Below, piece by piece: positions 20,974 through 32,255 of a stretch of 64,000 nucleotides of DNA (its first letter is position 1; each line of letters opens with the position of its first letter). This DNA is from Patiria miniata (Eukaryota; Echinodermata; Asteroidea; Valvatida; Asterinidae), in NCBI RefSeq assembly GCF_015706575.1, contig NW_024037072.1, positions 17,423,162 through 17,487,161 on the forward strand, in the 5' to 3' direction. Position numbers and translations under genes: made by a program. The notes under the pieces were generated by a model, which ran no database searches, was not told the origin of the DNA, and was given only the letters and a program-made list of their open reading frames with translations.

Positions 20974-21300
20974 CTTCTACGTGAATTGTTGCGTTGATTC
21001 TTCCAACATAGAGATTCTCTGTTGAGGCCTTGCACTGCACTACACTGCCGTTCTCGATACTCGCCGCAGGTAATGTAATAATGCTGGTGCTTGTTGTAAC
21101 GCCTTGCTCATCCTGTATGCTACTGGTTCGGTCTGGCTTCACCTCCCGATTACCTACCGTCCAGATGAAAGATGCTTCGTCTCGCAGGTCAGGGACCTGA
21201 CAGAGGAATGAGATGTCCTGCCCTTCTACCGTTTTAGATATCCCGCTGAGAAGACGAAAGCTTCTGTTCGAATCCCAAAATAAGACTGCGGCCGAGGAAT
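20974..21300 (-). CDS. Host gene exon: Ig-like domain
   Basis: The minus strand reads an exon with acceptor TTGTCCATTTAG before 21300 and donor GTAACA after 20974, 327 bases, phase 1 at both ends. The peptide has Ig-fold hallmarks: an E-G-Q-D-I-S-F-L-C strand, a W in FIWTV about 17 residues on, and a second Cys in SVVQCKAS about 60 residues after the first. It ends ATIHVEG. The usual Y before the second Cys is absent. It follows the CUB exon in the same direction and phase, which suggests a secreted or cell-surface protein with CUB then Ig. Confidence 0.75.
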
Positions 21301-21648
21301 CTAAATGGACAACAAAATACGTAAGCTAAACCCAGAATTTGAGGATAACACCATGTGACAAATTTTACCATAAAGACGTTTTGTTTCTAATTTCTAATAA
21401 AAATAAATCGTTTTATTTATTTTTCCCGACAACTATTTTTCAGAACATTGCATTTTACACTGAAGACACGATTTACATGATGTCATTATCAAACTTCATT
21501 TTATTATTCCATACAAGAGAAACGCTCTTTCATTGCGCTTTACAGGTATACCATTAACACCCCGATTACATACCGAATTCTGTAAAAAGTACATTAACTT
21601 ATTTACGTGCCCTTTTAATAATATTATTATAATGATCGCTGTAATTAC

Positions 21649-22008
21649 AATTAGACGGCACGCTGACAGCCCACAGGCTAAATAGACCAAATTCGAAATC
21701 AGATGTGAGCCTCAGCCACATTGCAGGTCCATGGGAAAGTGCATCTGGACCATTGCTCCCCGTGGACTCAAACATCATTGTTGTTAGTTCCGTGCTATTA
21801 ATGCCGTCACCACCCATCAAGTTACCACTCCCACTGTCTATGAGGAAAGTCAAGGAAATGACATGAATCCGCCAACCCTCGACTGTCTGGATAATCCAGC
21901 TGATGTCCCAGAAACCGGCACACAGGTTTGGGTAGTAAGGTGATGTTATTCGTGCCGTCTCGTACGGCCCTAAAAACAAGTTGACGGTCTTGGAGGATCC
22001 ATCCGTAC
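21649..22008 (-). CDS. Host gene exon: CUB domain
   Basis: The acceptor ATAATTATTTCAG precedes 22008, and joining in phase 1 to the signal-peptide exon gives a continuous frame. The peptide shows CUB features in order: ARITSPYYPNLCAGFWDISW at the start, an ISLTFLIDSGSGN strand, then MWLRLTSDFEFGLFSLWAVSV at the end. CUB domains are extracellular beta-sandwich modules for protein or glycan binding. The exact donor is uncertain: 21649 (T followed by GTAATT) keeps phase 1 into the Ig exon but is a weak site. Confidence 0.78.
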
Positions 22009-22177
22009 CTGAAATAATTATGGAAAAAAAACACTTCCAAGTGAAGCCCTTCGTTTATTATCAATGAGTTAAAAATAATTAAATGTATATGGTTACAAGG
22101 TTTTTTTTCGAAATGCGTTCTTTATTTACTGGCAACTTAATGAGGTGTGATTGACATGTGGTTGAATTGATTGAAAC

Positions 22178-22510
22178 TCAGTCATGACATTCTGGACCGA
22201 TGGCAAGGGCGTGAATCGGAGTGGGGGGGTGTGAAGAAAATATACCCCACAATTTTTCAACAATGGGTGCATTGGCCATTGGATCCCACCAGAAAGTTGT
22301 GCTGACAAACAAAGCAATGCCGATTTTAAGGTTATTATCTAACTTTTCAACAACCCACATAAATGCGCCGTCTTGATGTATTGTAAGCATGCCAGTTTGG
22401 ATAAGATGTACATTTGCATATGCCATGTGTTGACCTTCCCCCCCCCCCCCCTCCCTCGGCTTTTCGAATTTCCACGACCGGGCGATTTTAGGATTGTTTT
22501 CATCCCCCAT
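22178..22510 (-). other. Unidentified open frame inside the first intron of the CUB/Ig gene
   Basis: A 110-residue minus-strand frame with protein-like composition (for example KLDNNLKIGIALFVSTTFWW) is interrupted on its N-terminal side by a poly-C tract at 22440-22451. I cannot assign it to a family. It could be a transposon remnant or chance. Confidence 0.2.
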
Positions 22511-23160
22511 CCCTCTCTTGGATTTATGCCACTGAGTACATGGTCTATGCCTGGCATAGAAGTTTAAGGAGGTAAAATCATCATTAAGTCTACCTTAATT
22601 AGACTACCTAGAGTGAAACCTCTTAATGCAGGTCGAAATTCTCTTTAAAAAAATCAACGAAGGGCAAGCTTGAGTTACATTCAAACTATTGGACTGAATG
22701 AATTTCACTCTAAATCGTCTGGTCTATAGTTTCTGTCGGTTGGAGTGAATCTTCACTTTGATGGTGAGTGAATATTCACTCTTTGTAAATAATACTTAAG
22801 GGAGGAACGTTTGTGTATCTCATGACGTACGCTAGTCGCGTTACCACAGACATTCACATTGTTTAGCCCAGGAGGTACAGTCTGATTTTTTGGGAGCAAG
22901 GTTTAAAATGATTCAACACTAGCAACGTTTCAAAGCTTCGTAATGAAGTCCTTGAAATAAATGAAGAGCCTGTTACATAATGAGAAGTCGACATATCAAA
23001 GTGCTTCTCTGTTTGGCACGCAACATCCAAACCGTACTTTTACTTTTAAAACACATTGGGAAATACATGACAGTTGACTATTTTGTTCAAAAATTTGAGC
23101 ATAGGAAACTTTTGAGGAAAAGATATACCCTTATCTCAAAAAGAAACAAAATCAACCTAC

Positions 23161-23215
23161 CTCGTAAAACTGAAACCAGCAATACCACAACGATCATGAA
23201 GGTTGGAGACCCCAT
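23161..23215 (-). CDS. Host gene first coding exon: signal peptide
   Basis: The ATG at 23215 opens an 18-residue hydrophobic leader (MGSPTFMIVVVLLVSVLR) followed by G and the donor GTAGGT (phase 1). Joined to the CUB exon it gives a secretory protein start. Homologous exons occur at 49868 and 56142, so the exon belongs to a duplicated family. Confidence 0.75.
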
Positions 23216-23329
23216 TGTCCTACGGACGTATGATTTACGTTGAAGTTCTAGGATTTAAAATAAAAAAACCCTAGAATTATTAGTCCATCATAAATTCTGT
23301 TGAGCCAAATTTGTTCTGAGGAGACACCC

Positions 23330-23665
23330 CCCCACACACACACACACACCCATACTTGTTTCACATGACTAGTGTGGACTTTTCATTGCTTTCGTGTAGT
23401 TAAGAAAAACCAGTGAAAAAACTCATTTTTCTCAAACTGTGAAAACTCTTTCAACCCAATTTTTTTTCTATGATTCCCTTTAGTGTTTCTCTTCATTCTG
23501 CTACAGATAAACCTAACCCAAAAATGCCTCTAAACCTGTTTTCCAGAAATGGGGAAACACTGTGTGGACGTGGGCAAGTCCACACAACGTCGGTGCTACC
23601 TACATTATGTGGACGTCTTTTGTTCGGAAGTCCACACTGCGTATGTAAGACAAGCTCACCCATTC
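23330..23665. repeat. Dispersed CA-associated repeat, single copy
   Basis: This begins with a poly-C/CA tract and then the same roughly 310-bp unit (CATACTTGTTTCACATGAC ... AAGTCCACACTGCG) that is arrayed three times at 45.2-46.2 kb. The shared frames at 23470-23709 and 45692-45916 are repeat-derived, not genes. Confidence 0.8.
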
Positions 23666-25330
23666 TCAAATTTGTATCCTTGTGGAGACATTCCTTTGTT
23701 CTCGTGTAGTAAAGTGTTCAATTTTGAAAGTGAAGTTTCAAAATGCTCTTATTTTAACCAGAATAAGTTTCCTTGGCTCAAATTTGGACTTAATATCCCT
23801 TTTCTAAAACTCTTTCATTTGCGACGGATCAACCCACCTTGGAAATTCCTAGTTTTTGAGTAAAACCCATATATCTATTTCGTGAAAACCTTGTGGAGAC
23901 CTATTCATCTATAGAAATTGCCCTGTGGAGACCTTTACAATGTTTTGTTCCCTATTGTGTGTGTGTCTCCACAAGGATACGAATTTGTAGTCACTCCCAC
24001 ACATATCCTGTCACACGAAACAAATGTCATGTAGCGCCAAAAAGCGATGCTAACGGATGTCAACTAAGTGCAGGCCTTTATAGGGCATACAAGTTTACCC
24101 CTGGTTGCGCGCTTGCGAAAATTTTGAAAAGGATTGTAAAAGCGCACAATTTCAAGAATTTGTAATTATTTTTGTTTCATTTACTTTTTGAAATCACCCC
24201 CCAAAAAGCCTTTGTAAAATTGTTACTAGCATATCAATTTATGAAAAATGATACTTCGCCTGACATAAACGAGAAATATCGTGCCAAATATTTACCTAGC
24301 ACTTCCGAATAACTAAAATACATGCGAACTGAGTATTGCAACTTACGGGTATATGTACAGTACAATGTCTGAAACTTGTTGCGGCATTTAGGTTAAAACT
24401 TAAAGATGTCTTTTTAATAGTGTGCATAAACTGAAAGTGCTCATTAGTATTTATGAAAACTAATCTAAAATCTAAAATTCGGGATTCTAGGCATCCAATC
24501 AGCGTTGGCCAATCCGTAGGCAGGAATACTTACTGATCGCGCTGTGTGTATCATTTCATGTCGCAGCTTCAACGACAAACATGCAAGCTTAGTTTGAAAA
24601 TAATGTCCCTCCTCCTCCCCTTCAATCCTTCCTTTGTATTGTGTTGAACTGGTTCGGTTGCGAAAGAGGAGGCGTTTTTTGTGCCAAATAAGAAGTCGAA
24701 CACCCAATCTTGTTTGGATATGGGGTAAGCTTACTTGAATAGAATATGGGGCATTTTGCTTGCACATACCTCTAATAGTCCCTGGGATAAGGCCATTTAA
24801 TCGCAAAATTGATTTATTAATCTTAATATTATTTTTTTGTTGTAGGGTACCCTTGGACATCTGAGAATGCTGCTCTTAAGTTGAAGAGCCGGTATTTTGC
24901 CTTCCAGCTCCAAAAAAAACCTGATACTTTGGGGCCTTTTTTTTTGAGAAACAGCTAAAATCACATTTTGGGCCACTGCTCTCTCACAAATGGGCCCATG
25001 GTAGCCTGTTGCAACTTTTTACCATCCTGATGGGATGGGTAAACAAGAAAAAATATGGTTAGTCCCAAGTTTATCCGCATTCGTGTTCCCAGGGGGTTTA
25101 TTGCTTTGCGGACAGCCCCCAAATCCTGTGACCTTGCCCTATTTGGGGACAGAAATGAGTTTAAAACTCATACTTAATCTTGAGATATATACTTCGTTTG
25201 TAATAAAAAAAAACTGCCTGAGACCACAAGCTTTAATTTGAGCGGTAGATAAGCTTTCTGTCTTGAAAATTGGTCTCGCTATGGCCATTTTTGCTTACCC
25301 TACCTTTACATCACTCAAATCGTCCGTAGT
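23666..25330. other. No gene recognised; short inverted repeat
   Basis: The segment near 23668-23695 (TATCCTTGTGGAGACA) reappears inverted near 23967-23990 (TGTCTCCACAAGGATA), which may be the ends of a small MITE. The 131-codon minus frame at 24465-24860 resembles nothing I know. Confidence 0.4.
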
Positions 25331-25459
25331 GGATGACATATCAAACGTATAGTGCATTTTATGACAACAGTGCCAAATGTGGTACAGAGATAGACCAATA
25401 TCATATCAACAAATGTGGACATTGGAGCATCGCAGATCTGGTCCTTGACGGCCGTGGGA

Positions 25460-26995
25460 TGTTGATGTTTTGTTGTTGTTCTGAACAACAGCAAAAAAAG
25501 TCGCTGGCAACGGCAACAAAATGGCCTACATCAAGGCAGTGTGCTACCTCTTTTGCTGTATAACGTATACACAAATCACAATCCAATAGACCAGGACACT
25601 GAACGTTTCATCTACGCGAATGTTCTTTGTGTTTCATCTCAAGACATTCCGTTCGAAGCCATAGAAGCAACATTTAACTCAGCACTTAATGAGCCGTCTC
25701 TGTAGTATGAGCGCCATCACCTACGTGCAAATCCCGCAAGGCCCAAGTCTGCTCGTTCCATCTCAGGAACGTTAACCGCAAAACCAACCGACCCCTTAAC
25801 ATCGTAGGGTCCAGAACACCATTGGCCCATTGTAGCCATCATGTTTACCTTGGGGTGACCCTCAATCGTATCCTGTCATTCAAGGAGCACGTTAAAAAAA
25901 AATCCAAATTTAGTTCCCCGTACGAACATAATAAAGAAATTGAACAACCTCCAAATGGGGAGCCAAACCACACATCCTAAGATCAACCGCTTTGGTTCCG
26001 TGCTTTTCTTCAGCAGAGTATGCGGTCCCCGTCTGGGAGAGATCACCCTATGCCTCAGCCTTAAACAACACGCAGTTTGAACACTGGATGCGTGAAACCC
26101 ACCAACACAAGTGATTTGCACCTCTTTGCTGGCATTTCCTCTTCGGATATCCGAGGGGAAGTTGTAAGCCGAGCTAAGATGTCCAAAGTGATAAATGACG
26201 AGCGTCACCTCCTTCAGAGACGGCAAGCTTCGGCATATGCACGAAGGCTGAAGTCAAGAAAAGCTTCCTTAGCCATTTCCACTTTTTCACAACATCCAGG
26301 GAAGAGGCCTGACTCCAATACTGGAAGCAAAGACTGGGAAGCAAACGCCCACCGATTGTCATGGTAATACTACAACACCGGTGGAAAACCTCCCAACAGG
26401 TGCTACATCGACATGGGTTCAATGGAAAACTATCCGCCGCTTTAGAATCGGGACTGGCCGATCACAGACCGCCTTAATCAAATGGAGTATACAAAAGTGG
26501 TTCAACAACATATGGTTGTGGAGAAGCAGAGCATATATACCGTGCTCTCGTCTGTTTCGAGTTCAACGAAAATGAAAAAACATGTGTCAGTCGGTGAGAA
26601 AACATGTTGTAGGTTACTTCGAAGAAATGCAAAGAAGAATCAAGAAACCAGCCCCAACCTTCTGAAGTGGTAGTGTGTTGTTCTCTCTGCTCACATGAAA
26701 GCATCTTCATTGTTTTTTCCTTCTGACAAAGCAACTCCGATCCTGTCTCGCTTTGTTCACTATTTCAAGGTTACGTATTAAACTGACCTTTTACAAGATA
26801 ACAGTGACAATAAAAATGTGTAGCGGATTTACCAAATTACCAAGAGACCCAAGACCGGTGGAGTAGGCCCGTTTGGCGGAAATGTACCGCCCAATGCACA
26901 GGGCTAACGACTGGACCCTCAGTATATCTCCTCGGGGACAGACAGGACACATGACAGGAGTAAATGGGACAAGGAAATGATGATGATGTGACCTC
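25460..26995 (+). pseudogene. Decayed plus-strand LINE, RT core to 3' end
   Basis: Frame fragments in order give an RT motif equivalent to GLPQGSVL (here GLHQGSV near 25530) and a degraded catalytic site (FIYAN in place of YADD, near 25610). Then come NPAKTQ-like and VTLNRILSFKEHVK near 25740-25890, and beyond the RT TSDLHLFAGISSSDIRGE (26110) and WKTIRRFRIGTGRSQ (26420). This tail with a W..L.R.R.G.GR motif occurs in several non-LTR families. It ends near a GATGATGATG repeat at about 26980. Many stops are present. Confidence 0.72.
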
Positions 26996-27109
26996 CTTTA
27001 CTTATCGCTCAATTACTGCTGCTTGAACCTCCCAGTTATCATCGATTAAATTGTATCCTCACTAATTAACTGATTGCCATACTTATAAGTAAAAAAAAAA
27101 AAAAAGAAT

Positions 27110-27840
27110 AAATGAGTGCCTCTGATCCGCCTAGCGCTAGCTGTGCTGTCTCCCAGTAATATTGGCGCGCCTCCTAGTTCGGGTCCTTCCGTTGTAGCCT
27201 CGAGGCTACGAGTGCCTCCCCTGGGGTTCCAAAGGTAAGTTAACTCCCTTCCCCTCGTGCACGGACAAGAAACTAATCCCTTGTTTCCTTATCGGCATCC
27301 CACTGCAGTCCCACCCAAGTATTCCAACGGCCCACGTTCGAATCAAGGTAGCGCACACTGTAGCCTCCAATACCTGAGCACAGCACTCCGCACGTCCGTC
27401 CCAGACGATCTCTGAACTCGAACTGCCGCTCGCGCTCTGTGTGCAACTAGCGCAGTAGCGCTCTAGTATCCTCCATATAGTTAGACAATGATTGCTTGCT
27501 CGCGCTTGCACCACAGGATATCTCGCTCATTTAGCCTCCTTATTGCTTTGACCGTCTCGGTCAAAAAGCTAAATAACAAAATATGCAAATGAGTAATTTA
27601 CATTATCTGGTGAGGTTCAAGCTACACATACTGGAGCATCAACTAAATTACACAAGCGCCTCCAAATTTAGGGCATCAAGTGGCAACACCTCAAGCGCCT
27701 CTAGACCGGACGCCTCCTCTTTAAAGTAATTAAAATGTGGTGAGGTCCCTTTATGAAAACGTATCAAACCTTTAGATAAATACAACATTTTTAGAAACTG
27801 GGATTAACAGAAACTTTATAAAACTTTAGATAACTTTTAA
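27110..27840 (-). repeat. Possible LTR remnant of the deleted Gypsy relative
   Basis: The region has GC-rich blocks with GGCGCGCC and repeated GCGCCTC/AAGCGCCTC near 27165 and 27655-27715. These recall the AGGCGC repeats of the 7.4-kb LTR in reverse orientation. The match is of character, not a full alignment. Confidence 0.35.
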
Positions 27841-28302
27841 CCCTCCGCAGAGTGACCTGATTCCCCTTGAGCATCGCGTGACCCAATTTTTTGAAGAAAA
27901 AAAATTGAGGGCCAATAAAGGTCACCTCCCATCAAATCCTCATTCAATCCATGCCGAATCTGCTGGTTCCATGAACTTTGCAGCCAGGGCTTCATCCAAG
28001 CCGTGTCAACAAACTTTCGACCAGGCCTCCTGCCAAGTCTCATTGAAACATAAACAAACACCTGTAACTTGACACAGCCATCTCCCTTCATAACTGCAAA
28101 CCACAGTCAATTATCTTTTAAGTGCACTGTCTGGCAACTGCCTGGACACTGTCTGGCACATGGCTTTTTGTTGTATTGACATGAAAAGGGTCTTGCGTAG
28201 TGCGGGGAAGTACCTGTTTCCCAAAGGGAAGCCGTTGACGATTTTTGATAAATATTTCTTGTAAACGCTGTCCAGGGTTCCGAACAACTCAAAGTAGAAG
28301 TT

Positions 28303-28975
28303 CTAGAAGGTGTCGGTCTGGAAGTCATGCTCGAATTCCAAGTGGTATGCTCGATGCTGCCGGATCTCTTCGACTTTCCTCCCGTCTGTGTCGTAGCGGA
28401 TGGTTGTGGTGTTCTCGATGACCTTCTTGACTTTTCCCTTCATGGCTGGCAGATGTATGGGTTTGGCCGGCACTACATCCGGTAAGGACGTCGCCTCCTT
28501 CTCCGGAGATTCTCGACTTCCAGCCTCGTTGACCTTCATCATTGCCAAAATTCCGCGTGGGCCCGCCTCCAGCTCGTACGAATGGCCGTGGTGTCTCCTT
28601 AGCCTTCCAAAAGACCAACGTTGGAGACGGTGACAACGGCTGGAGCACGAACGGATAGATCCATTACCCTCAGCTTAGCTAGCCGAGGACACAGTCGCTG
28701 ACGGGGCCTGGCGATGCTTAGCTTTGTCCCTGTCAACGGACGGCGTTTCCTTTGCGTCTTCTTCTCCTCGCAAGGTCGGCTGCTGCTCCCTGCACTCCTG
28801 CTCCGAGAGCGATTCCTTCGCTCCCCCTCGAGCATCTCCCGTGCGCCTCGCTCCAGGATGCACAATCTCCAAGATCCCTCCGGGATAGCTGTAGTCGAAG
28901 TGTCTTCCTCGGCTGCACCATCCATTCCGCCTCTGGCGTCTCAGATTGTCCTTCCTGTTGGATCGGACTGAACAA
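28303..28975 (-). pseudogene. Remnant of the Gypsy third ORF
   Basis: Three minus-strand frames give pieces corresponding to the third ORF at 14.1-15.0 kb: RRDLGDCASW (28960-28900), EMLEGERRNRSRSRS...KKTQRKRR (about 28840-28740), and the tail KVKKVIENTTTIRY ... YHLEFEHDFQ (28450-28310). The zinc-finger part is lost with the internal deletion. Conservation of the tail in a second, older copy supports the reality of that ORF. Confidence 0.7.
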
Positions 28976-29064
28976 CGGCGGCACCAGGCAAACAGGGATT
29001 TCCCCGCATGCTCTGATTTCCCCGCATGCTCTGTCCGAACGTGGCGAGCTAGACTTGTCCTCTA

Positions 29065-30121
29065 TTAGTAAGTGCGGTCCCACTGTTTGCACTTAAACTC
29101 CTGCAGTGGCTCTTGACCGGGTGGTATAGTTGTGGTCTGCGAGACAAATATCTTAGCGCATAACGAGGCTCCAAATTGGCTGGAACATTTCAGAGGCTCT
29201 CCATTGAGTACCAACTCACGCCTCTTGAAATCCAACTTCCCTCCCGTCTTGAGCAAAAAGTCCATCCCAAGTATTCCTTGAAAACCTACTGTAGCAAACA
29301 CTACTCAAACAGGGTACGTTGTCCTCCCAACCCATACTTCGACCTGCGGTACGCTAGAGTCTCCAGAGGCTTCCCGTCTGCTTCGAGTACCCTCACACCC
29401 TGGTCCTCCAGCTTTGGTCTCCTCTCAGGTGGTATCATGAAGTAAATCTCCGCGGATATGATTTCGTCCGTAGTTCAAGTGTCAATCCAACTTCTTCTTC
29501 AACAAATCATCCATCTTTGGCTGACACTGGAGGCGAGGAAACCCTCCTCTCTTTAGTTACTATGGGTGGACCTAGTCCTCTTTTGTGGTTACTTGCTGAC
29601 CCTATGGCACATACAGCCCCTCATTGGGTCCCGGTACGGGCTGCGACTCGTTTTCGTATTTTGTTTCATTTTTGTTGGGCACTCCCGTACAAAGTACCCT
29701 CGCCCTTTGCAGCTAAAACATGTGTCGCCCATCGTTGCCAGGCACTTTGCCCATGGAAGGTAAATCTTCGTGTCACGCTTCCTCTTTGTTGATGTGCCTC
29801 GGGCTGCGATGGTTGTCCTCTGGAGGACAGCCGCTCGTCAACGTGGCTTTCTACTGTGTCACGAACCTGCTCTCCCAAAGTATTAAGAGGCCGTGCAAGC
29901 CCTCTTGTGAATGTGTCCTCAACTGTTTGTTTTCCTTTTTGAGCTCTTTCCTTTGTAGTCTCCTTTGTTTGCATAGGAGGTTCCCTTGTCTTCCATTTAG
30001 TAGCCTCTATAATTTCTTTGAAGCTATCTCCTGGGCAGTTTCCTTCGGTTGCGCAGGAGGCTCCGTTGTCAAACGTTTGATACCCTCCGCTGACACAGTA
30101 GATTGTGCCTGAGAAGTCCAC
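29065..30121 (-). pseudogene. Gypsy gag tail and protease end remnant
   Basis: The frame 29301-29065 reads the retropepsin flap-to-end region (QGILGMDFLLKTGGKLDF, then SQTTTIPPGQE). The frame 30121-29666 is a charged gag-like segment ending in a degraded knuckle. The catalytic DTG part is not readable in one frame. The remnant belongs to the deleted Gypsy relative. Confidence 0.65.
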
Positions 30122-30279
30122 GTCCCATTCTTTTTTTCAATATACCTGCAGGAGGCGTAAAGGAGCCTCTCAAGGCACTCATTTCCGGGATTCCAAGCGA
30201 CAAGTCCAGAGTCTCTAGACAATCAGAACTTGTTTGAGTTCACCTTTTGTTGAGTCACCTTCTTTTGTGATGGTCTTTT

Positions 30280-30612
30280 TAAGGCAAACCGTAACAGCAA
30301 GACGGAACACAGCCTGAACCGGGCCATTGCAGGTCCTCTTCCAACGAACCATGACGAAACGACGGTAAAAGGCCTGAATTGGGCCAATGTTGGTCCCTTT
30401 ACGGAAACCATAATGATGGTAAAGATGGTACACATCCTGAATTGGGCCAGTGCCGGCCCTTTTATGTCAAACCATAACGGCAAGAAGATACTGGTACATA
30501 TAGGCCTGAATCGGGCTGATGCTGGTTCTTTTCTGGCAAACCATAATGGCAAGACGGTACATAGCCTGAATCGGGCCAATGCCTGCATTTTTAAGTCAAC
30601 CATAATAACAAA
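30280..30612. repeat. Minisatellite, unit about 60 bp
   Basis: About five to six degenerate copies of a unit contain CCTGAATCGGGCCAATGC and AAACCATAACGGCAAGA. The long open frames on both strands here come from the repeat. Confidence 0.85.
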
Positions 30613-30639
30613 CCGGTCAATGTCAATCCGATGAAAAGA

Positions 30640-32255
30640 AGTGTTACATTTTGAAAGCGGAATGAAATTGTAAATATTTAAAAAAAAATCATAAAAAAAT
30701 CAACCGATGACGTCATTGTTACATCATTTGAGATTTAGCATACTTGTACCATTATCTAAATATCCACAAAGTTTCATGACGATCAATCTTTCCCTTATAT
30801 ATTATTATTTTAATTGTTGTGGGTTTTGACTGCAAAGTTTCATTAAGATTGAGTATGTTGAGGGTCAAAAGTGGCACCGAGAATGAAACATGAACAGAGT
30901 ATATAGGATTTGTTGGAACAAAAAGGAAAAAAATTCTAGAGCTCTATTTCTGTATGAAACAGAATTGAGGCTTTTCGGCATTTTCGTATGATTTGATGCT
31001 TGTGAGTTGATATAAATGATGTAAATTATTTTTAACAATTAAAAACTTACTATGCTCAAAAAGTTCAAGTGCATTCCATGTCAACGTTTGCTAAATTAGG
31101 TATTCAAGTTTCAATAGGTGACGTTCCCTGTAACCTTCACGAATGCAAAGTAAAATGTTTAGCCTTGAAATGAGACTAATCATCTGAGCACGTACTTGAA
31201 TAAATATGATAGTTTCACTTACATTTGCAGCTGTTTTTTTATAAAAAAAAAAAAAAAAAACACTTTGTGCAATAGCGTAGACAATTGTAGTTATTAGCCT
31301 TGAAATAAGACTAGCTTTCAGAGTACTAAATTCAACATTGACCCAACCAAATTGCACGCATGCGAATTGGCTGTATGCTCTCAACTAAGTAGTCAGCTTT
31401 TTGTACAATATTATGTCTTTGAAACCATTTCAATTTTCATCAACTTTATGCAAATTTGGTAACAAAGTTATGAGAATGTTTGATAATGTTTCATTCCCAA
31501 AATCAACGAAATGAAAATAATAAGAGTCTTGGCAGACCTCATCAGCCCTCAGCATGAGAAATTCCCAAACCAAGAATAATGTTAGTAACGTTTGAAACAG
31601 AAGAGTATGTTGTGTTAGTGGATTTATAATGTTAAATCTATAAATTGACTCATTTGTAACCTACCAACTATACAAAAAAAGTTATACAGTTGTAAACTTG
31701 GAGGACCCCAATTTTTTTTCTAGTGGAATCTGATAGAAGAAGACATCAAGTCTATCAAGTCATTTTCATTTCGTTGATTTTTGGAATTATTAAAAGGTTT
31801 GGTCAAAGGTCATGGTAACATATTAAAGGTCATGGTGACCTACTTTTCGCAAATTTTAATTTTGACAAAAGAGTTAATTTGAGCAGGCAATTCTCATTAT
31901 TTTAATACCAAATTTGCACAAAACTACCGCACGGCTGCAAGCTGGATACTCACTGGGATGACATCACTTGGGGGCGTATCATTTTTTACTTTCCGGACGC
32001 GCGGCGGAATCGGCCAATGACGCGCTCCAATTTGATTATGAATATTTTTGAGGTGTAGTAATGGTCTAAGTCAAAGGTCGTTCGGAATAAAATCGCTGTC
32101 GTGATATTACGCAATGTTACGCGATGTCAAGCAGACACCTGTTCTGCTCGCACTTAACACGCAAGCGTCGTGCGCCCATCTCCCTGCGCGTTCATGCGCC
32201 TTTGATGCATGCTCCATTATCCCGAATGACCCGTGACCGATATCATTGTGTGCAT
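30640..32255. other. AT-rich, no gene recognised
   Basis: There is a poly-A/T tract at 31239-31260 (within the minus frame 31091-31384). No domain, tRNA or transposon end was recognised. Confidence 0.4.

Larger units (their letters stand above)
27110..30200 (-). mobile_element. Internally deleted relative of the Gypsy element
   Basis: On the minus strand the order is gag tail (about 30121-29666), protease end (29301-29065), third-ORF remnants (28975-28303) and an LTR-like region (27840-27110, low confidence). RT, RNase H, integrase and the zinc fingers are missing between about 29065 and 28970. The protease segment aligns by eye with the young Gypsy (GILGMDFLL.TGG.LDF then TTTIPPGQE), so the two are of one lineage. 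No 5' LTR was found; a minisatellite lies there instead. Confidence 0.75.

Noticed and set aside
24465..24860. 131-codon minus-strand frame
   Set aside because: There is no recognisable domain, codon bias or splice context; treated as chance.
28998..29033. Direct repeat of GATTTCCCCGCATGCTCT
   Set aside because: It is a simple 18-bp tandem duplication in decayed sequence; no function can be supported.
28752..29096. Plus-strand frame of 114 codons
   Set aside because: It is antisense to the third-ORF remnant of the deleted Gypsy relative.
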